The position numbers and the translations under genes were made by a program. A stretch of DNA of 64,000 bases. Origin: Prosopocoilus inquinatus (Eukaryota; Arthropoda; Insecta; Coleoptera; Lucanidae). Where the stretch lies: NCBI GenBank assembly GCA_036172665.1, contig JAYKNF010000013.1:1054001-1118000 (forward strand), given 5' to 3'. This document shows, one piece after another, positions 35,038-46,990 of the stretch. The first letter of the stretch is position 1; every line of letters begins with the position of its first letter. Below the pieces are notes generated by a model. That model was not told the origin of the DNA. It made no database searches and worked only from the letters and a program-made list of their open reading frames with translations.

Positions 35038-37541
35038 CTATCTTTTCTTTTTACTAAACCGTGAATTTAAGAATAATAACTTTGATAAACGCTTGGTTGT
35101 TAGACGGTTTCGTTTATCATTTGCTGTCGCTCCAGCTTTGGAAAACAAACGTTCCGCAGGAACGGACGTGCCAATCAGATAACAGTATTTTTTTGATAAT
35201 TCAAAGAGTTTCGGATAGACTGCTTTAACATCCTCCCATACATTTACAGGATTTACATTTAATTCGACTACTGGTGCATTCAAAAAGAAACTAAGTTCGT
35301 CTTGAATAACTGTGTTGCTGTGTATCTCATTCCCCTTCTTTTTTTTCTTATGCACTAGAGCCTTGTGGTGGGCCCACAAATCAAACTCTTCTTCACCTGA
35401 TCCCGATATATCTTCAGGGCTATCTACGTGCATGCCTTCTGAATCTAAACTCACCATTTCAGATCGAACTCTTACCATTGTTGTAGAAAGAGCTATGGGG
35501 TCCGTAAAATGAATTCTTTTAAATCTAGGGTCCAGTAAGGTTGACATTGCCAATAAGTACGATTTCTCTACTTGACCAAATCGGCGATCAAATTCGGTCA
35601 AAATTTTCATTTGTAAGGTTTTAGATATCCGGTGGTCACAAGAAATTCTACTTATTTGTTCGCGACCACAGTGTATTAAAGGAATGATTTGACTTAATGT
35701 AGCATACGTCTCGCCACTTATCTGAACTGTTAATGCCTCTAAGGGACGTAATAAAGATATTATTTCAATTATGTACTCTTTTTCCTTTGAAGAAATCATA
35801 GGTGGAGCGTCTATATGGTTTAACATGATCTGACTTAGGAAAGGTAACAATTTTATGAGCCGCTCCAACATGTAATATGTGGAGTTCCACCTTGTTTTAA
35901 CATCCAACAATACTTTAAGTAATTTTCCTTCCGGAATCCCAGTACTTGCTTGCATTTTCCGAAGTTCGTCATTGGCATTAACGTGACGCTTCATCCAAGT
36001 AACTATATTTCTACATTGTATAATAAGTGCCTTCACCTCTGGAATATTAAAGGAATCGTCACATACTAAATTTAGCGTATGTGCAAAGCACGGGATATGC
36101 TTATGCCTTCCGAAACTATCAACTACCGCTCTCACAATATTAGCTCCATTGTCTGTAACAATAGCAATTATCTTACTGTCATCTATTTGAAATTGAGCTA
36201 GAGCTTGCGTAAGTATTACTCCAATATAATCACTTGTATGAGATTCACTTAATTTGTAAACTCCAATTGTTCCAGAAAAAATCTCTGATTTATTCAAGCC
36301 GTGTATAGTAATGCCTAACATGCTGTTCATTTGGGAATCGGTCCAAATATCTGTGGTTAAACTGAGATAAGGTACTGCTTTTAACATATCGATAAATTTT
36401 TTTACTTCTGTGTCATACAACTTGTCCACATGATTTTTAATTGTGTTTCTGGTCGGCACCTGGTAAAGTGGAGAGATCTGTTTACAAAATTCTTGAATCC
36501 ATTTCCTTCAACAAAGCTAAATGGCAAATTATCTGTGATGACCATCTCTACTATAGCTTGCGTAAGTTTTGCATTCTTGGATCCACCAACTATAAAAAAA
36601 ATTATAAGTAACTAGGTATCTATTCATATCTATTCCTAAGCCATTTAATGCCAAATGCAACTCAACACCTAAATTTCCAGCAAATGTTATTAATTTTTTT
36701 ATGTTTAAAACCTTAAATTTAATCCTGATTTAATCTTGTGCAACCCACTTCTGATATGTTGTTTTTTTTATATGCCTAGGCACATAACTCAACTACTACA
36801 CTTTAGTAAACTAGTGAAAGCAGTTTATTACTTTATCAAACGGCATATAAGTGGCAAAAGTTACACTCTATTGCCTAGGCACATAGTCTACTGCTACTAG
36901 TAGTTTACTAAAGTGACTACTTTAGGTGCCTAGGCAATAAGGTGTAACTTTTGCCACTTATATGCCAGTTGAGAAAATAATTAAGTTTGTGACCACGCTT
37001 ACCTTTGTAACTTTGTACGTTTGAAAATATCTCCATCAAGCTGGTTTGTGAATATGATCTAGAATTTGTTGCAATTAATGTTTCTGATTCATTTTCTTCA
37101 ACCGTCACAATATTCGTTGAAATTCTGCTTGGCCCCGCAACACTTTCCATTGTAGAAACTGTAATATCCGATTGTGAACTTATTCTCTAAAAAAATATAA
37201 CAATTGGTTAATTTTTGTATAATGAAATGCAAGTATGTGAGATAAATGTTTTAATTATCGCTATTGTCTTGCATTAGCTTTAAAGTTCGTTAAGCCCGTT
37301 AACTTTTGTGATCAGTATTCGAAAAAAATCATTTTTAACTTACCGTATCGGGATTATTAGTATTCGGGCAATCAGATGAAGTGTCTTTAAATTTTTCAGG
37401 ATGCTTCAATTTTAAATGCTGTAGCATATTCGTTGTATTTTTCGCCGATTTATAATTTTTTAAACATAGTTTACACTTCACCAAGTCTTTGTTATTTATT
37501 ATCGTAAAGAAATTCCACACTGTACTCTTTTTACTACTCAT
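35038..37541 (-). pseudogene. ZBED-type hAT transposase, one frameshift
   Basis: Three exons. 37541-37344 encodes a BED zinc finger (VWNFFT, VKCKLCLKNY, MLQHLKLKHPEKF) with donor gtaagt. 37186-37003 is a linker exon (donor gtaagc). The large exon starts near 36589 after tatag. It holds LTTDIWTDSQMNSMLGITIH, AIVTDNGANIVRAV, IPCFAHTLNLVCDD and KTRWNSTYYMLERL. The C-terminal dimerisation block follows: NVWEDVKAVYPKLFELSKKY, GTSVPAERLFSKAGA and NRLTTKRLSKLLFL. Only one defect was noted: a 1-bp loss near 36480 between GFKNFVN and SPLYQVPTRNTI. Otherwise it is nearly full length and well kept, so the insertion is probably recent. The - strand orientation matches its host mariner. Confidence 0.85.
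36842..36966. mobile_element. Hairpin MITE inside the hAT intron
   Basis: About 40-bp arms (ggcatataagtggcaaaag and its inverse at 36948-36966, with gcctaggcac/gtgcctaggc inside) form a near-perfect 125-bp hairpin. A related gcctaggcac block lies at 36774. Confidence 0.7.
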
Positions 37542-37667
37542 TTTTTAAAATTATTTACTACTGATGGACAGTAAAAAATAATTTGTTTATTTGTCAGTGA
37601 ATAAACAGCATGGCTGCGGTAAGCGAACAGTCAAATTGGTCCCACTTATCTTTGATAGGTGTTTTAT

Positions 37668-37802
37668 GCCCGTTTGCACCACTTTCACTTAAAACTTTAA
37701 GTCCCACTTAAATGGTTAAGTGACACTTTTTCCATAATAGAATGTGTCACTTAACCACTTAAGTAGGACTTAAATTTTAAGTGAAAGTGGTGCAAATGGG
37801 CA
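37668..37802. mobile_element. Palindromic MITE
   Basis: Arms of about 65 bp, tgcccgtttgcaccactttc and its inverse, form an almost loop-free hairpin with internal cacttaa repeats. Outer ggctgcggtaa (37613) and ttaccgcagcc (37848) suggest it sits inside another small inverted-repeat element. Confidence 0.7.
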
Positions 37803-38082
37803 TTAGTCTGATCGTTAACTTGATTCACTTGATTATTTTGTCTAAATTACCGCAGCCTAGATAAATGTATTTTTCATTGTTGTACGAGTCTGAACTGTCT
37901 TGGGAATTCCACGGAGTAGAGACTAAAGACGCAATACATTCTAACTTTATGAATCGAATACGAAGTATCTCCATTGGACGCTAAATGGCGTGGTACTCAG
38001 ACAATTTGTAGGTACCTATGTATATACCGACATATATAAAAAGGCAACAATAAGGATCTAACCATCAACAGATGGTGTTCCT

Positions 38083-38109
38083 TATAATAATAATAATAAT
38101 AATAATAAT
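38083..38109. repeat. (TAA)n microsatellite
   Basis: About nine tandem ata/taa triplets. Confidence 0.9.
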
Positions 38110-38358
38110 TTATATATAGGTATTATTTAGTAAAAAGTAGATCATTATTACAACTGTAAAAATTGATTTACCATATTTCTTGTACTGAGAATTTAGGAAT
38201 TTTATAAGTACATATTTTATGAAAAATAATCGATTTATTACCAATTAATCGATTAATAATCGATTAATTACGTCTTAAAATTAATTATAATTAATCGATT
38301 AATTCAAATAAAATAATCGATTATAATCGAAATTCGATTAATCGTTGCCATCTCTAGT

Positions 38359-39418
38359 TTAAAGTCGATGCTCAAAGTGCTCTCCTTCAGCTTGAATACA
38401 TAAGCGTACTCTGCGTTTCATGTTTTCAAACCCGTTTGCTAAGTGTTCGGGGGTTATGTTAGCACACACATCTGTAATGCCCGCACGAAGCTCTTCGATT
38501 GTGTGACGCGTAATTCTAAAAACTGTGATTTTCATGTGCGGATAAATGATAATCATAATTGTGAGATCCGGAGACCTTGCAGGAAAATTCACAATCCGAT
38601 TATCGAAAAACTGCTGCAGGAAAGTCATTGTTTGATGAGCAGTGTGGGCAGTAACATTGTCTTGCTGAAAAAAACCCTTCTGTAAGTTCATCATAATGTA
38701 GTTGATTAATGAAAGGTTCTAATAACTCATTTCGGTATCTTTCAGCAGTTACTGAGTCTTTTAAAAATATTGGTCCGATGATACGCCTTCTTGACACTGC
38801 TAGCCAAACACCAATTTTTAATGGATGTAATGGAGTTTCCACAAATTCATGGGGATTTTCTACTGACCATATTCTCATATTCTGTTTATTTAAATACCCT
38901 GAGAGATTAAACCAGGCCTCATCGGAAAAGAAACACTTGTCAAGAATGTCGTCGTTGTTTAAGTTATCAAGAAACCACTGACAATATTCTGTTCTTCTGT
39001 GAAAATCTACTGGCCTGAGTTCGTGGACTGCTTGAATCTTATATGGATAAAGCTTTAAGTCTTTTTTAAGAATAGTGTGATATGTTGCCACTGATAGCTG
39101 AACTTCTTGTGAAAGTTTCGCAATACATTTCTTGGGAGAGTATTCCATTCGATCCCGAACATCTTCAATGCAGGCTGCAGTCCTTTCCTTAGCTGTTCCG
39201 CTCCCTGTTTTGCGACCAAGTGATCCTATTTCACGAAATTTAAGAACAGAAGCATGGATATGTTTAACTAGCTGTTCACAAGTAATAGCAAAATTAGGAA
39301 ACTGCTGTCGAAACTTCTGTACACACTGATTAATTGAATAAACTAACTGTCCATTTTCTATTCTACCGGTTTGAAAATAACTTTCAACAATAAATATTTT
39401 CTGCTGTAATTCTAACAT
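38359..39418 (-). pseudogene. Mariner-like transposase, frameshifted, third Asp lost
   Basis: N-terminal HTH region (MLELQQKIFIVESYFQTG, SVLKFREIGSLGRKTGSG), first catalytic Asp in CFFSDEAWFNLSGYLNKQN, second in FFQQDNVTAHTAHQT. An extra T in the run near 38688 changes frame between ELTEGFF and QQDN. After ARSPDLT the sequence reads IMIII where relatives read P-x-DFF, so the third catalytic Asp is missing. The C-terminus EGEHFEHRL is complete; its TAA stop (38359-38361) lies within the hAT target duplication. Inactive. Confidence 0.82.
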
Positions 39419-39569
39419 TTTGAATCAATTGAAAATACAAAGTGTCAATTTGACATTTGTTTAATTAAATAATTGAACAGCTATCAGTGCTCTCTTAGGA
39501 TCTTAGGAGAAAAAAACAGTGAAATCATAGCCCACTTTAATGAGGAATTCAATTGAAGGCACGGTAATT

Positions 39570-41311
39570 ACTTTTTTTATGACACTTACTTTAAAAATTA
39601 TATTATTTTAATGAAATTAATGAATGATCTAATTTCATTCAAAAAATTATTATAAAACATTTATAATATTTATCTTTGCACGGATACTTCGAAAAATTGC
39701 TTTTTCGGGATAACTTCTCCACCGAGATTCCTTAATGTGTCCCGATATTTTTAGGGTGAAAAGAACATCAAAAAATAAGGTCACCTTTTTATATAAATCT
39801 TTTTCAAAAAATGAAAAATAAGAAATTAGCTAAGTTGTAGTGTCTTAACATTGCTTAATAGATGTATTCTTACATTTAAACCTGAATTACTCGAAAACGG
39901 TTTGGTTTATGGAAAGGCAATAAGAAAGCTTCTTTTATGCCAAATTATCTAAAGAATATTTCCTTCATAAATTTTTGATGAAATATGTAAGAAATTGAAA
40001 GTTAGGGATAAAATACTGAAAGTTACTCCTCAAAACTATCCCTTAAAAAGAAGTTTCTATCCCTTAAAAACTTCTTTTTAAGGGATAGTTTTGAGGAGTA
40101 ACTCTAACTTTCAATTTCTTACATATTTCATCAAAAATTCCCTTCGGGTATTCGAGAATCTGACAAATATGTTGTTTATGAGCAGTTAGATGCTAAGGCA
40201 TTTAAGCAACATTTAAAATATTAGTTTAATAACTTAAAGGATCCAGAAGATATTGGCAAAATATTATCAGTCACTTTTGGGAAAAAATTATATAATTATA
40301 TATTATTAATTATATTTCTGAATCACGTATTTAGTTTTTCTTGGAAATATCCGAGCAAAAATAATTATGAATTTTGTAATAAAAACTTTAACGTTTAATT
40401 TATAAATTTTTCCCGAAGTATTTAGCTGCAAAACCCATAGCGAAGCGTCGATTTAAATTTTTCAAATGTCAAATGTTGATGTTCAAGTAATTCAACTGCA
40501 CTAAAGTTTCCTTCCTCCCTTTCTTTTTTCCTTTTTCATTTTTAAAAATCACCAACTACACTAATGCGAAGAATTCAAGATGTATTTATTTAATTTGAGT
40601 TTGCTTACAAAGTTTCTGAGGGCGCGTGTCTGAAAACGAGCGGTCCTTCCTCAAAGAGTCGAGGGTGGCGCAACGGTCAATGGTTGATTTTTCAATGGCC
40701 GCGCTCAGGTAACCACAGGAGCTGAGTTACTAATTCAACATAGCTATTGAACAGACATGCTTTTGGAGTGCCAAGCTTCAGCAGCTAGTATTCTTACAAT
40801 AACCCTTTAAGAACACGAGTTGTTAACTTTCAATATGCTGAGTCTGCATCAAGGTCTACATTCAGGCTCGGTGATCACCTGAACATGGCCAAAAAACGGA
40901 CGTTCCGCCCGAATTCCGGCACATATTCAATATGGCCGTCAATTACCGATCAGTTGTTTTGGTGGATAAATAACTATTAAATGATCTTATCGAATTTCAT
41001 CGTATTTCGACTATTTTGAGCTCACTTGTAATTTTTCTAACAAAACAAGCTTTTGTTTTTTAAAATAAGAAATAAATAAGTCTTTCAAGTAGCGACATCT
41101 GGTAGCATTAGAATGACTGCCCGCTAACATAGGTTCGGAAAATTGTAGTATGAACTTCAAAGGTGCCGACAGAAGCTGTCCCTACTTATTGATGTCTATA
41201 CTGTGACCTACCTGACTGCAGGCCTGACACCATGCCGGACACAGGGTCCTTATTCTCAAATCAGCAAATGTGCATGTTGAATGCGACATTGCTAAAATGT
41301 CTACTAAAGCT
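39570..41311. other. Non-coding repeats, no gene
   Basis: Contains the palindrome at 39974-40137 (listed separately). The stretch 40640-40780 is GC-richer (gagtcgagggtggcgcaacggtc) but folds into no recognisable tRNA. ttattctcaaat at 41250 resembles the end of the MITE at 41312. Confidence 0.4.
39974..40137. repeat. Long hairpin (about 75-bp arms)
   Basis: ttttgatgaaatatgtaag.. at 39974 and its inverse ..cttacatatttcatcaaaa to 40137, with ctcctcaaaactatccctt repeated inver­ted around a centre near 40062. Confidence 0.7.
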
Positions 41312-41955
41312 AATTCTCAAATGTCGCGTACGACAAATTTTCGACATTTTTAGTAGAGATATTGTCGAGTGGTCAAAACCACTCTACATTTGTCATGTCG
41401 TGTACGACACGAGCAGAACGAGGTTATGTAATTTCATTTCGCAGGTGTATTGAAGTGGTTATTGATTTCGTGCATTAAATTACGGCAGAAGAATTATTTA
41501 TTATTCAAAATTTAGAAGAAAATTAAGTGGCAATGATATATTTCATATGTCTTTTGTGAATTTTCCACTTAAAATTGCCACATTATTCTCAACCTGCACT
41601 AAATTACTTAACAATTCTTTTTGTCGCGCACTACAATATTGTCTTTTATTTGTTTCCATTATTTGTTGTCTGGATGCACGAGGGAGCCCTCTATTGCACG
41701 ATACTGATAAACAAAAATTATGGTGGTAAATTTCAGATTTGCCAACTTAAATAATATGAAATCTGCGCCCGAATGCTATTCAATAGAACTAATATACAAC
41801 GTTGTCAACTCGCTTCATCGACAATCGGAGTCGCGTACGACATTCACTGTCGAATAGTGTTTGAGAGTACAGAAATCAATACTTGTGCGTCTTTAGTCCT
41901 CGACAATTGTCGATTTCTAGTGTCACCACTCGACATTTGAGAATAGCCTCCCAGA
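41312..41955. mobile_element. MITE with attctcaaatgtcg ends
   Basis: Ends attctcaaatgtcg (41312) and cgacatttgagaat (to 41955), with several internal tcgcgtacgac and cgacaatt motifs. No coding capacity was recognised. Confidence 0.55.
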
Positions 41956-42179
41956 TTACTTAAAGCGGTGTTAAAGTGGCAATTTTTCGATGTTGCCAAA
42001 CGTAAACTCCTTATTTCCTTTTTTCATTATTTTTAAGTAATTAACAGTTAAAGTTTCATACATTTAATATCAAAATATTTACAACACATTACATATTATT
42101 ACATACTACACATGCCCAAGTCTTTCCGACTGCAACCTTCAAATTCGTATGGATTTATTCAGGAAGATAATATAAATTA

Positions 42180-42345
42180 ATTTTTGTTTCCCATGTTAAT
42201 TAAATGTGTCCTAATAAACTTTCTAGAAACCGGGCATTAATTCATGTTAGTTATTCTGTGATTAAAATTGAATTCGTGTTAAAACATCACCGACGTATTT
42301 TTAACGTGAATTAGTTGATTTGCAACGTCACTAACACGTTATCGA
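42180..42345 (+). repeat. Dispersed repeat, first copy
   Basis: Shares attcatgttaa, gattaaaat, caccgacgtatttttaac and gaattagttgattt with 43640-43770, same orientation. Confidence 0.55.
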
Positions 42346-42794
42346 AATTGTGTTAATTAGCATTATGATTGGCCATTTATCCAGTCCGTTTATATCATGT
42401 TTGTACTCGATGTGCCAATGTGTCAGTTTCTGTTTTGTGTGCTTTTGAAAATGGAAAAGAGAGAACGCAGATCTAATGTTACGGATATTTTCACATGCGT
42501 ACAGACGATGGCGCCAATCACTCTGGGAAATCGTCATATTTGATGAAATACATCAATAATTTTGTTAATTTTCATTGGTGTCTGGGCCATATATAGATTT
42601 TCTGGGCTTTGTAGCAATTTTCTCTATAACATGTGGAAATATCTTACTACATACTACACACTAAAGATTTATCGATATCAATATAAAATCTGTCAAAACT
42701 TGCTGAAAACTTCCAGGAGCAAAAAATCTCAAAGTAATCAGTTATTGAGTAACTGCTGACGTTGGAAAAATTCTATTTGTTTCATGCTCTAATG

Positions 42795-43002
42795 CAGTGT
42801 TTCTTAACCTGGGTTCCGCAAAGGGATGTTTGGGTTCCTCCGCAAATGAAAACGAAATTACACCATAAAAAATGTGTCATGTAAAAGTGGCATAATTTTG
42901 ATAAAACATTTATTACCTCATATTTTAGTGCCAAGGAGGTCCTTTAGAAAAAATATAAGTGGTCTAGGGTTCTTTGCTCTACAAAAACATTAAGAAACAC
43001 TG
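42795..43002. mobile_element. hAT-type MITE with perfect 8-bp target duplication
   Basis: Ends cagtgtttcttaa and ttaagaaacactg are flanked by ctctaatg at 42787-42794 and 43003-43010. Length 208 bp. The end sequence is of the widespread CAGTGTTTCT hAT type. Confidence 0.9.
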
Positions 43003-43087
43003 CTCTAATGTATTGATTTCAAAAATAACCAGCATTTCTTGCATCTCTTCTTTTGAAAATCTGTAACGCATCTTAAAATCTACAGTG

Positions 43088-43364
43088 TGGTTTATACAGT
43101 CACTAAATCTAATAACTAAACATTAATAACTATCAACTAAGAAATTAAAAGGTCGTACTGATACGAAGCGGTTTATACAACTTTATTTCAATTTTTAGTG
43201 GAAAAGACGGGATGACCGTAAAGTTGACTGTACTTTCCCTTCAGTTAATATTCCCTCCACGGATTTTTCACAGCTAGGTGTGCAACGAGCATGCGTAATT
43301 TTTGCTTGTATAAACGGAAACTTTTGCATAGTTTTAATTTTAGTTTTAGTGACTGTATAAACCA
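43088..43364. mobile_element. MITE, family with TGGTTTATA ends (copy 2)
   Basis: Ends tggtttatacagtcac and gtgactgtataaacca. Interior matches 13205-13520 inverted, including the gtgcaacgagcatgc and attccctccacgga landmarks. Confidence 0.82.
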
Positions 43365-43582
43365 AGCAAAAATCATCGCAAATCAATAATCTCCTTTTTG
43401 TAGATTTTCGGTCGAGGTATAATCTGAATTAATGTAATTCATTTTTGCTCCGAGGATGAACCGAATCTCTTTCAGATTCTTCAGAAGAAGACATAATTTA
43501 TACGTTCCAGTACGTTAATAAACGATTTTGGCTAAGTTGCTGACTGACATATGAGTGACTGACAGCTGAACTTATGTATTAA

Positions 43583-43637
43583 TCAGTAGGATAGACAAAT
43601 TGAAGCGGATTTGCGCCTAATAAGTCCCCCATGCAAA
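43583..43637 (-). repeat. Retrozyme fragment
   Basis: 55 bp of the monomer (cagtaggatagacaaattga to cccccatgcaa), antisense. Confidence 0.7.
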
Positions 43638-43639
43638 AA

Positions 43640-44537
43640 AAAATAATTTAAGTTAGTTAATCTATGATTAAAATATAATTCATGTTAAAACAAACGATGT
43701 TGCACCGACGTATTTTTAACTCGAATTAGTTGATTTCAGATTAAAATGAAACGTCATTAGTATTGATGACGTTTCACGAGTAAGTATGACGTTACTGTTC
43801 TGACTTGCAGCTTTTCTTTTAAAAAAGGGAACGTTAAACCAACTTCGTTAATTTAAATTATATTGTTTATTGTTAATAATTAAATAAATAACTAATTTAA
43901 GATGGTGCTTAAGTAAAAATAAAAATATAGTCAATATTTAGAATTGAAAAACAATGTTAGTTCTGGCTTAATTAAAACAGTATTTTGTACCGTTAAAAGC
44001 TATCACAAAATTTGTAGGGTAAAGCTCTAGCAGCAGAAACTATAAAATGACAATTGAATTACATGGTTTAAACTAACCATGGTATTGTGATATGCCTTCC
44101 AGTGTTTACTTCAGTTTCAGATAAAGAATGAAGTAAGTTTTTGGTTAAGAGGAGTATATTTTCATAAAGTTTTTGCTCGTTGTTAATTAAATTGCAGAAA
44201 TGTTGTGAAAAATAAGAGACTTTAGAAACAAGCAGTTATTTTTGTTGATTGTTGCACGCTTGTTCAAACGATCAGACGTGGGTTTTAATAGTTTCCTGGT
44301 CTGTTTGAATTCAACGTGAGAAATTCAATTTTCATGTGTCGGTTAGTGTTCCGATTCAGACCGGCTTCTTGGAACTGGATTTTCTGCGTTTCCCTGGTTT
44401 AGAAGTAGAATCCCGAAAGAGTTATAAAAAGTAAGTCGGTCGCAGTCGCCACGGGCAATATTAGTAACTAGCCAACCGCCTCCTCAAAGGAATAGCTTTC
44501 TCAAATTACTTGATCGCATTAGAACGAAAATACGAAA
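43640..44537. other. No gene; second copy of the 42180 repeat at its left
   Basis: 43640-43770 is the second copy of the repeat at 42180-42345. The rest is AT-rich with no supported frame. Confidence 0.45.
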
Positions 44538-44717
44538 CAGATAAAATAGCGACATCTTACGATCGCTTTTTGACCTGACATTGCAGTAGGATAGACAAAT
44601 TGAAGCGGATTTGCTCCTAATAAGTCCCCCACGCAAGGCGGCCATGGTTGCTGTCAAAGCATAATGAAAGTTTTTAGAAAAATTTTATGCAAATCGTTTC
44701 TGATTGCAGTGAAAATC

Positions 44718-44782
44718 TCGAGCAGCCTCTGTACAGCTGTTTCGGCCCCGCTTGGGGCTTCTTCAGCAGAGACGTAGCTCGA
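44718..44782 (-). ncRNA. Type I hammerhead ribozyme motif
   Basis: CTGAAGA, stem II strengthened to GCCCC/GGGGC, GAAA, ACAGCTGT and cleavage site GTA; both segments of stem I are present. Confidence 0.68.
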
Positions 44783-45072
44783 CATTCTCACTGCAAACAA
44801 AAACAACTTGTACAGAGGCTGCTCGATGTTTTCACTGCAATCAAAAACGATTTGCACATAATTTTTCTAAAAACTTTCATTATGCTTTGACAGCAAGCAT
44901 GGCCGCCTTGCATGGGGGACTTATTAGGAGCAAATCCCGCTTCAATTTGTCTACCCTACTGGAAAGTTAGGTCAAAAAGTGATCGTAAGATGTCGCTATT
45001 TTATCTGTTCATCACTCTTTCATCGCAATTGCGAATAAATTGGACAAGTCGTTTATGTTTGCAGTGGGAATG

Positions 45073-45129
45073 TCGAGCTACGTCTCTGCTGACGAAGCCC
45101 CAAGCAGGGCTGAAACAGCTGTACAGAGG
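45073..45129 (+). ncRNA. Hammerhead motif, stem I truncated
   Basis: CTGACGA core, stem II, GAAA, ACAGCTGT, site GTA, inner stem I CTCTG/CAGAG. The copy ends before the outer CTCGA strand. Confidence 0.58.
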
Positions 45130-45134
45130 CGAGG

Positions 45135-46990
45135 TGCAACTCAGCCTTAATTGTATATTTGTCTTATTTATTACTAATAAATATACCAATTTATAATTTC
45201 TGAAATTATTATTCATAAAAGTATATAATTGTTCGGCGCCCCTTAAAATGTCGCCCCAGGCAGCCGGTCGTCCCTTTGTCCGGTCCAGACTCTGCGCTTC
45301 CCGTCATACAAATAAACTTCAAATCTGTTTCCGTTCGAAAATTAATATAATTTATGTGACGAGACTCTTAATCTGACGAATCATTGCAGTTGCAATACAT
45401 TTGTAAGTACGTGCGTAAATCTATTGTTATTATATTTTCTGACAAAATGAAGCAGCAACTATATTGAATACAAAATTTATTCTTAAAAGCTATTTAATCA
45501 CATACAAATTTATAATCTTACCTGACGTTTTATTATAACATGAACGTAAATTAGTTATATTGATTTTAGGACATTCTACTATTTAAAAATACACATTTTT
45601 CTAATTTCAAAATACCATACTCCTTCAAACAAACGCTCTGTATTGCGTTTGAGATAACTGTGTACCTGTGCGCTAGTTTCGTTATAAGAGAATCTCAAAG
45701 TCTTTTTTATAAAATAAATATTGCACTCGCAAGTTTTAACAAGATTAAAAGCCCTTCAGTAAAATAATACCAGCAGATTAACTTTATTTTTTTTTTGATC
45801 ATATAAGACAGTCATTTCCTTAATGATCTACAAATATAATTACAAAATATGAGAAACACAGTACACAAAATTAAGTGTTAGATTTATTCATAGGTATTTT
45901 TCATAACTGTAAGTTAGCAAATACAAAAAGAAAATAATAATAATAAATGAACTACACATATACATCGTGATTCTCTACACAAATGATTATTTATACATAG
46001 CATAGGTACACAAAGATAATTTAGTTAATAATAACCTAGCTACTAATTTTAGTAACTCAATGGAGGGCGTCTCCCAGAGCAAGGTGATGGCGGTCCTTAA
46101 CGTGCCGACTTATTCTCACCGAGTTAAGAAATGCCAACCACGAGGTGTCAGTCCGACGACTGCAATCGTAAGGTAAGTCAATTTACCTATGGAACTATTC
46201 TACGGCATAATGCAAGGCGGGACTAGGTACAGAGTGTGTTCAGTACAAAATCCAAGAAGCCAATATTTACATGGAACCCTAATGAACAAAAACAAAAACA
46301 TACACTCCCAAACTCAGTAAATTGACTTTTAAGCTGTCTCCGTCCGCTGCTCTGCCAGATCACTTCGCCAAAAATGAAACCAAATTCAAATTAAAAAAAC
46401 AAAGACAAAAGCCAAAGCAAGAACCTCCACCCAATCAAGCTTTGTGAATTAAAATAAAAGAATGACGGATGTCAATTAAAAAACTTTTTACAAGAATCGG
46501 AGGCACTAACGAAATGTAATCTTTTATAAATTTTATGTTCTCCATTTAATCGGAAATATATTTGTTACTTTTTTGTAATAAAAAATATTACTCTCAGATC
46601 AAAAAAAGAAAGAAAAGCAAGACAAATGTTTTTTCTAAATATACAGAGTAATTTATTAGCTCACTGCCAAGCTTTGTCACGTGTTCATGTGGATAGTGAT
46701 TATCTAAAAGGTATCGCCAAAGAGCGTTTTCTGAGATAAAGGTACCGAACGCCTCGTATAACAAAATATTAGTTAGACTAAAAGTTTTCAAATGCCAAAC
46801 TGCTCGTGATGACCTCTTTTGAAGGGGTAACAAGTCATTTGACACAAATTAGAGGTTAGTTTGTTAACAGTGTGTTGTATTACTTTTGTTGAAGTTATAT
46901 ACTGAAGCTTATAATTTTTTTTAGTACTCTTGGAAGAGCCGTTTGTGAGGCAGCCTGGAATTTTGTTTTTTTGTTATTAATTCATTGTGT
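45135..46990. other. No confirmed gene; one splice-donor-like segment
   Basis: A GC-richer stretch at 46049-46160 starts with ATG (MEGVSQSKVMAVLNVPTYSH...) and runs to a consensus donor AAG/gtaagt near 46154. It could be a first exon or a chance frame. The - strand frame at 46594-46845 has no recognisable domain. gcaaagctt..cagtgagctaataa at about 48003 recurs inverted near 46645-46670, possibly element ends. Confidence 0.25.

Larger units (their letters stand above)
34218..38356 (-). mobile_element. hAT transposon with perfect 8-bp target duplication
   Basis: Ends tagagatggcaa and ttgccatctcta are a perfect 12-bp inverted repeat flanked by gtttaaag at 34210-34217 and 38357-38364. Both sub-terminal regions are crowded with aatcgattaatcg repeats (34237-34335 and 38228-38342), probable transposase binding sites. 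At 4139 bp it has the size of an autonomous element and carries a BED-finger transposase gene. Confidence 0.92.
34075..39564 (-). mobile_element. Mariner-like transposon interrupted by a hAT
   Basis: Ends ccgtgtcttcaatt (34075) and aattgaaggcacgg (to 39564) are flanked by TA (34073-34074 and 39565-39566), with about 40 bp of good inverted match. Removing the hAT at 34218-38356 leaves about 1.34 kb, a normal mariner size. Confidence 0.82.
44541..45130. mobile_element. Inverted retrozyme array
   Basis: One antisense unit with hammerhead is followed by a sense unit that ends within stem I of a second hammerhead at 45130. No clear target duplication was seen because the right end is truncated. 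Confidence 0.78.

Noticed and set aside
34237..38342. Arrays of aatcgattaatcg as a possible origin or CRISPR-like array
   Set aside because: They lie only at the two ends of the hAT, lack unique spacers of fixed length, and fit sub-terminal binding sites.
44541..45130. Simple satellite DNA as the explanation of the 309-bp repeats
   Set aside because: Copies are dispersed, often single or inverted, and five are bounded by target duplications, which indicates mobile insertion rather than local amplification.
46594..46845. 83-codon - strand frame as a gene
   Set aside because: No recognisable domain; its start region is inverted-repeated near 48010, so it is probably transposon end sequence.
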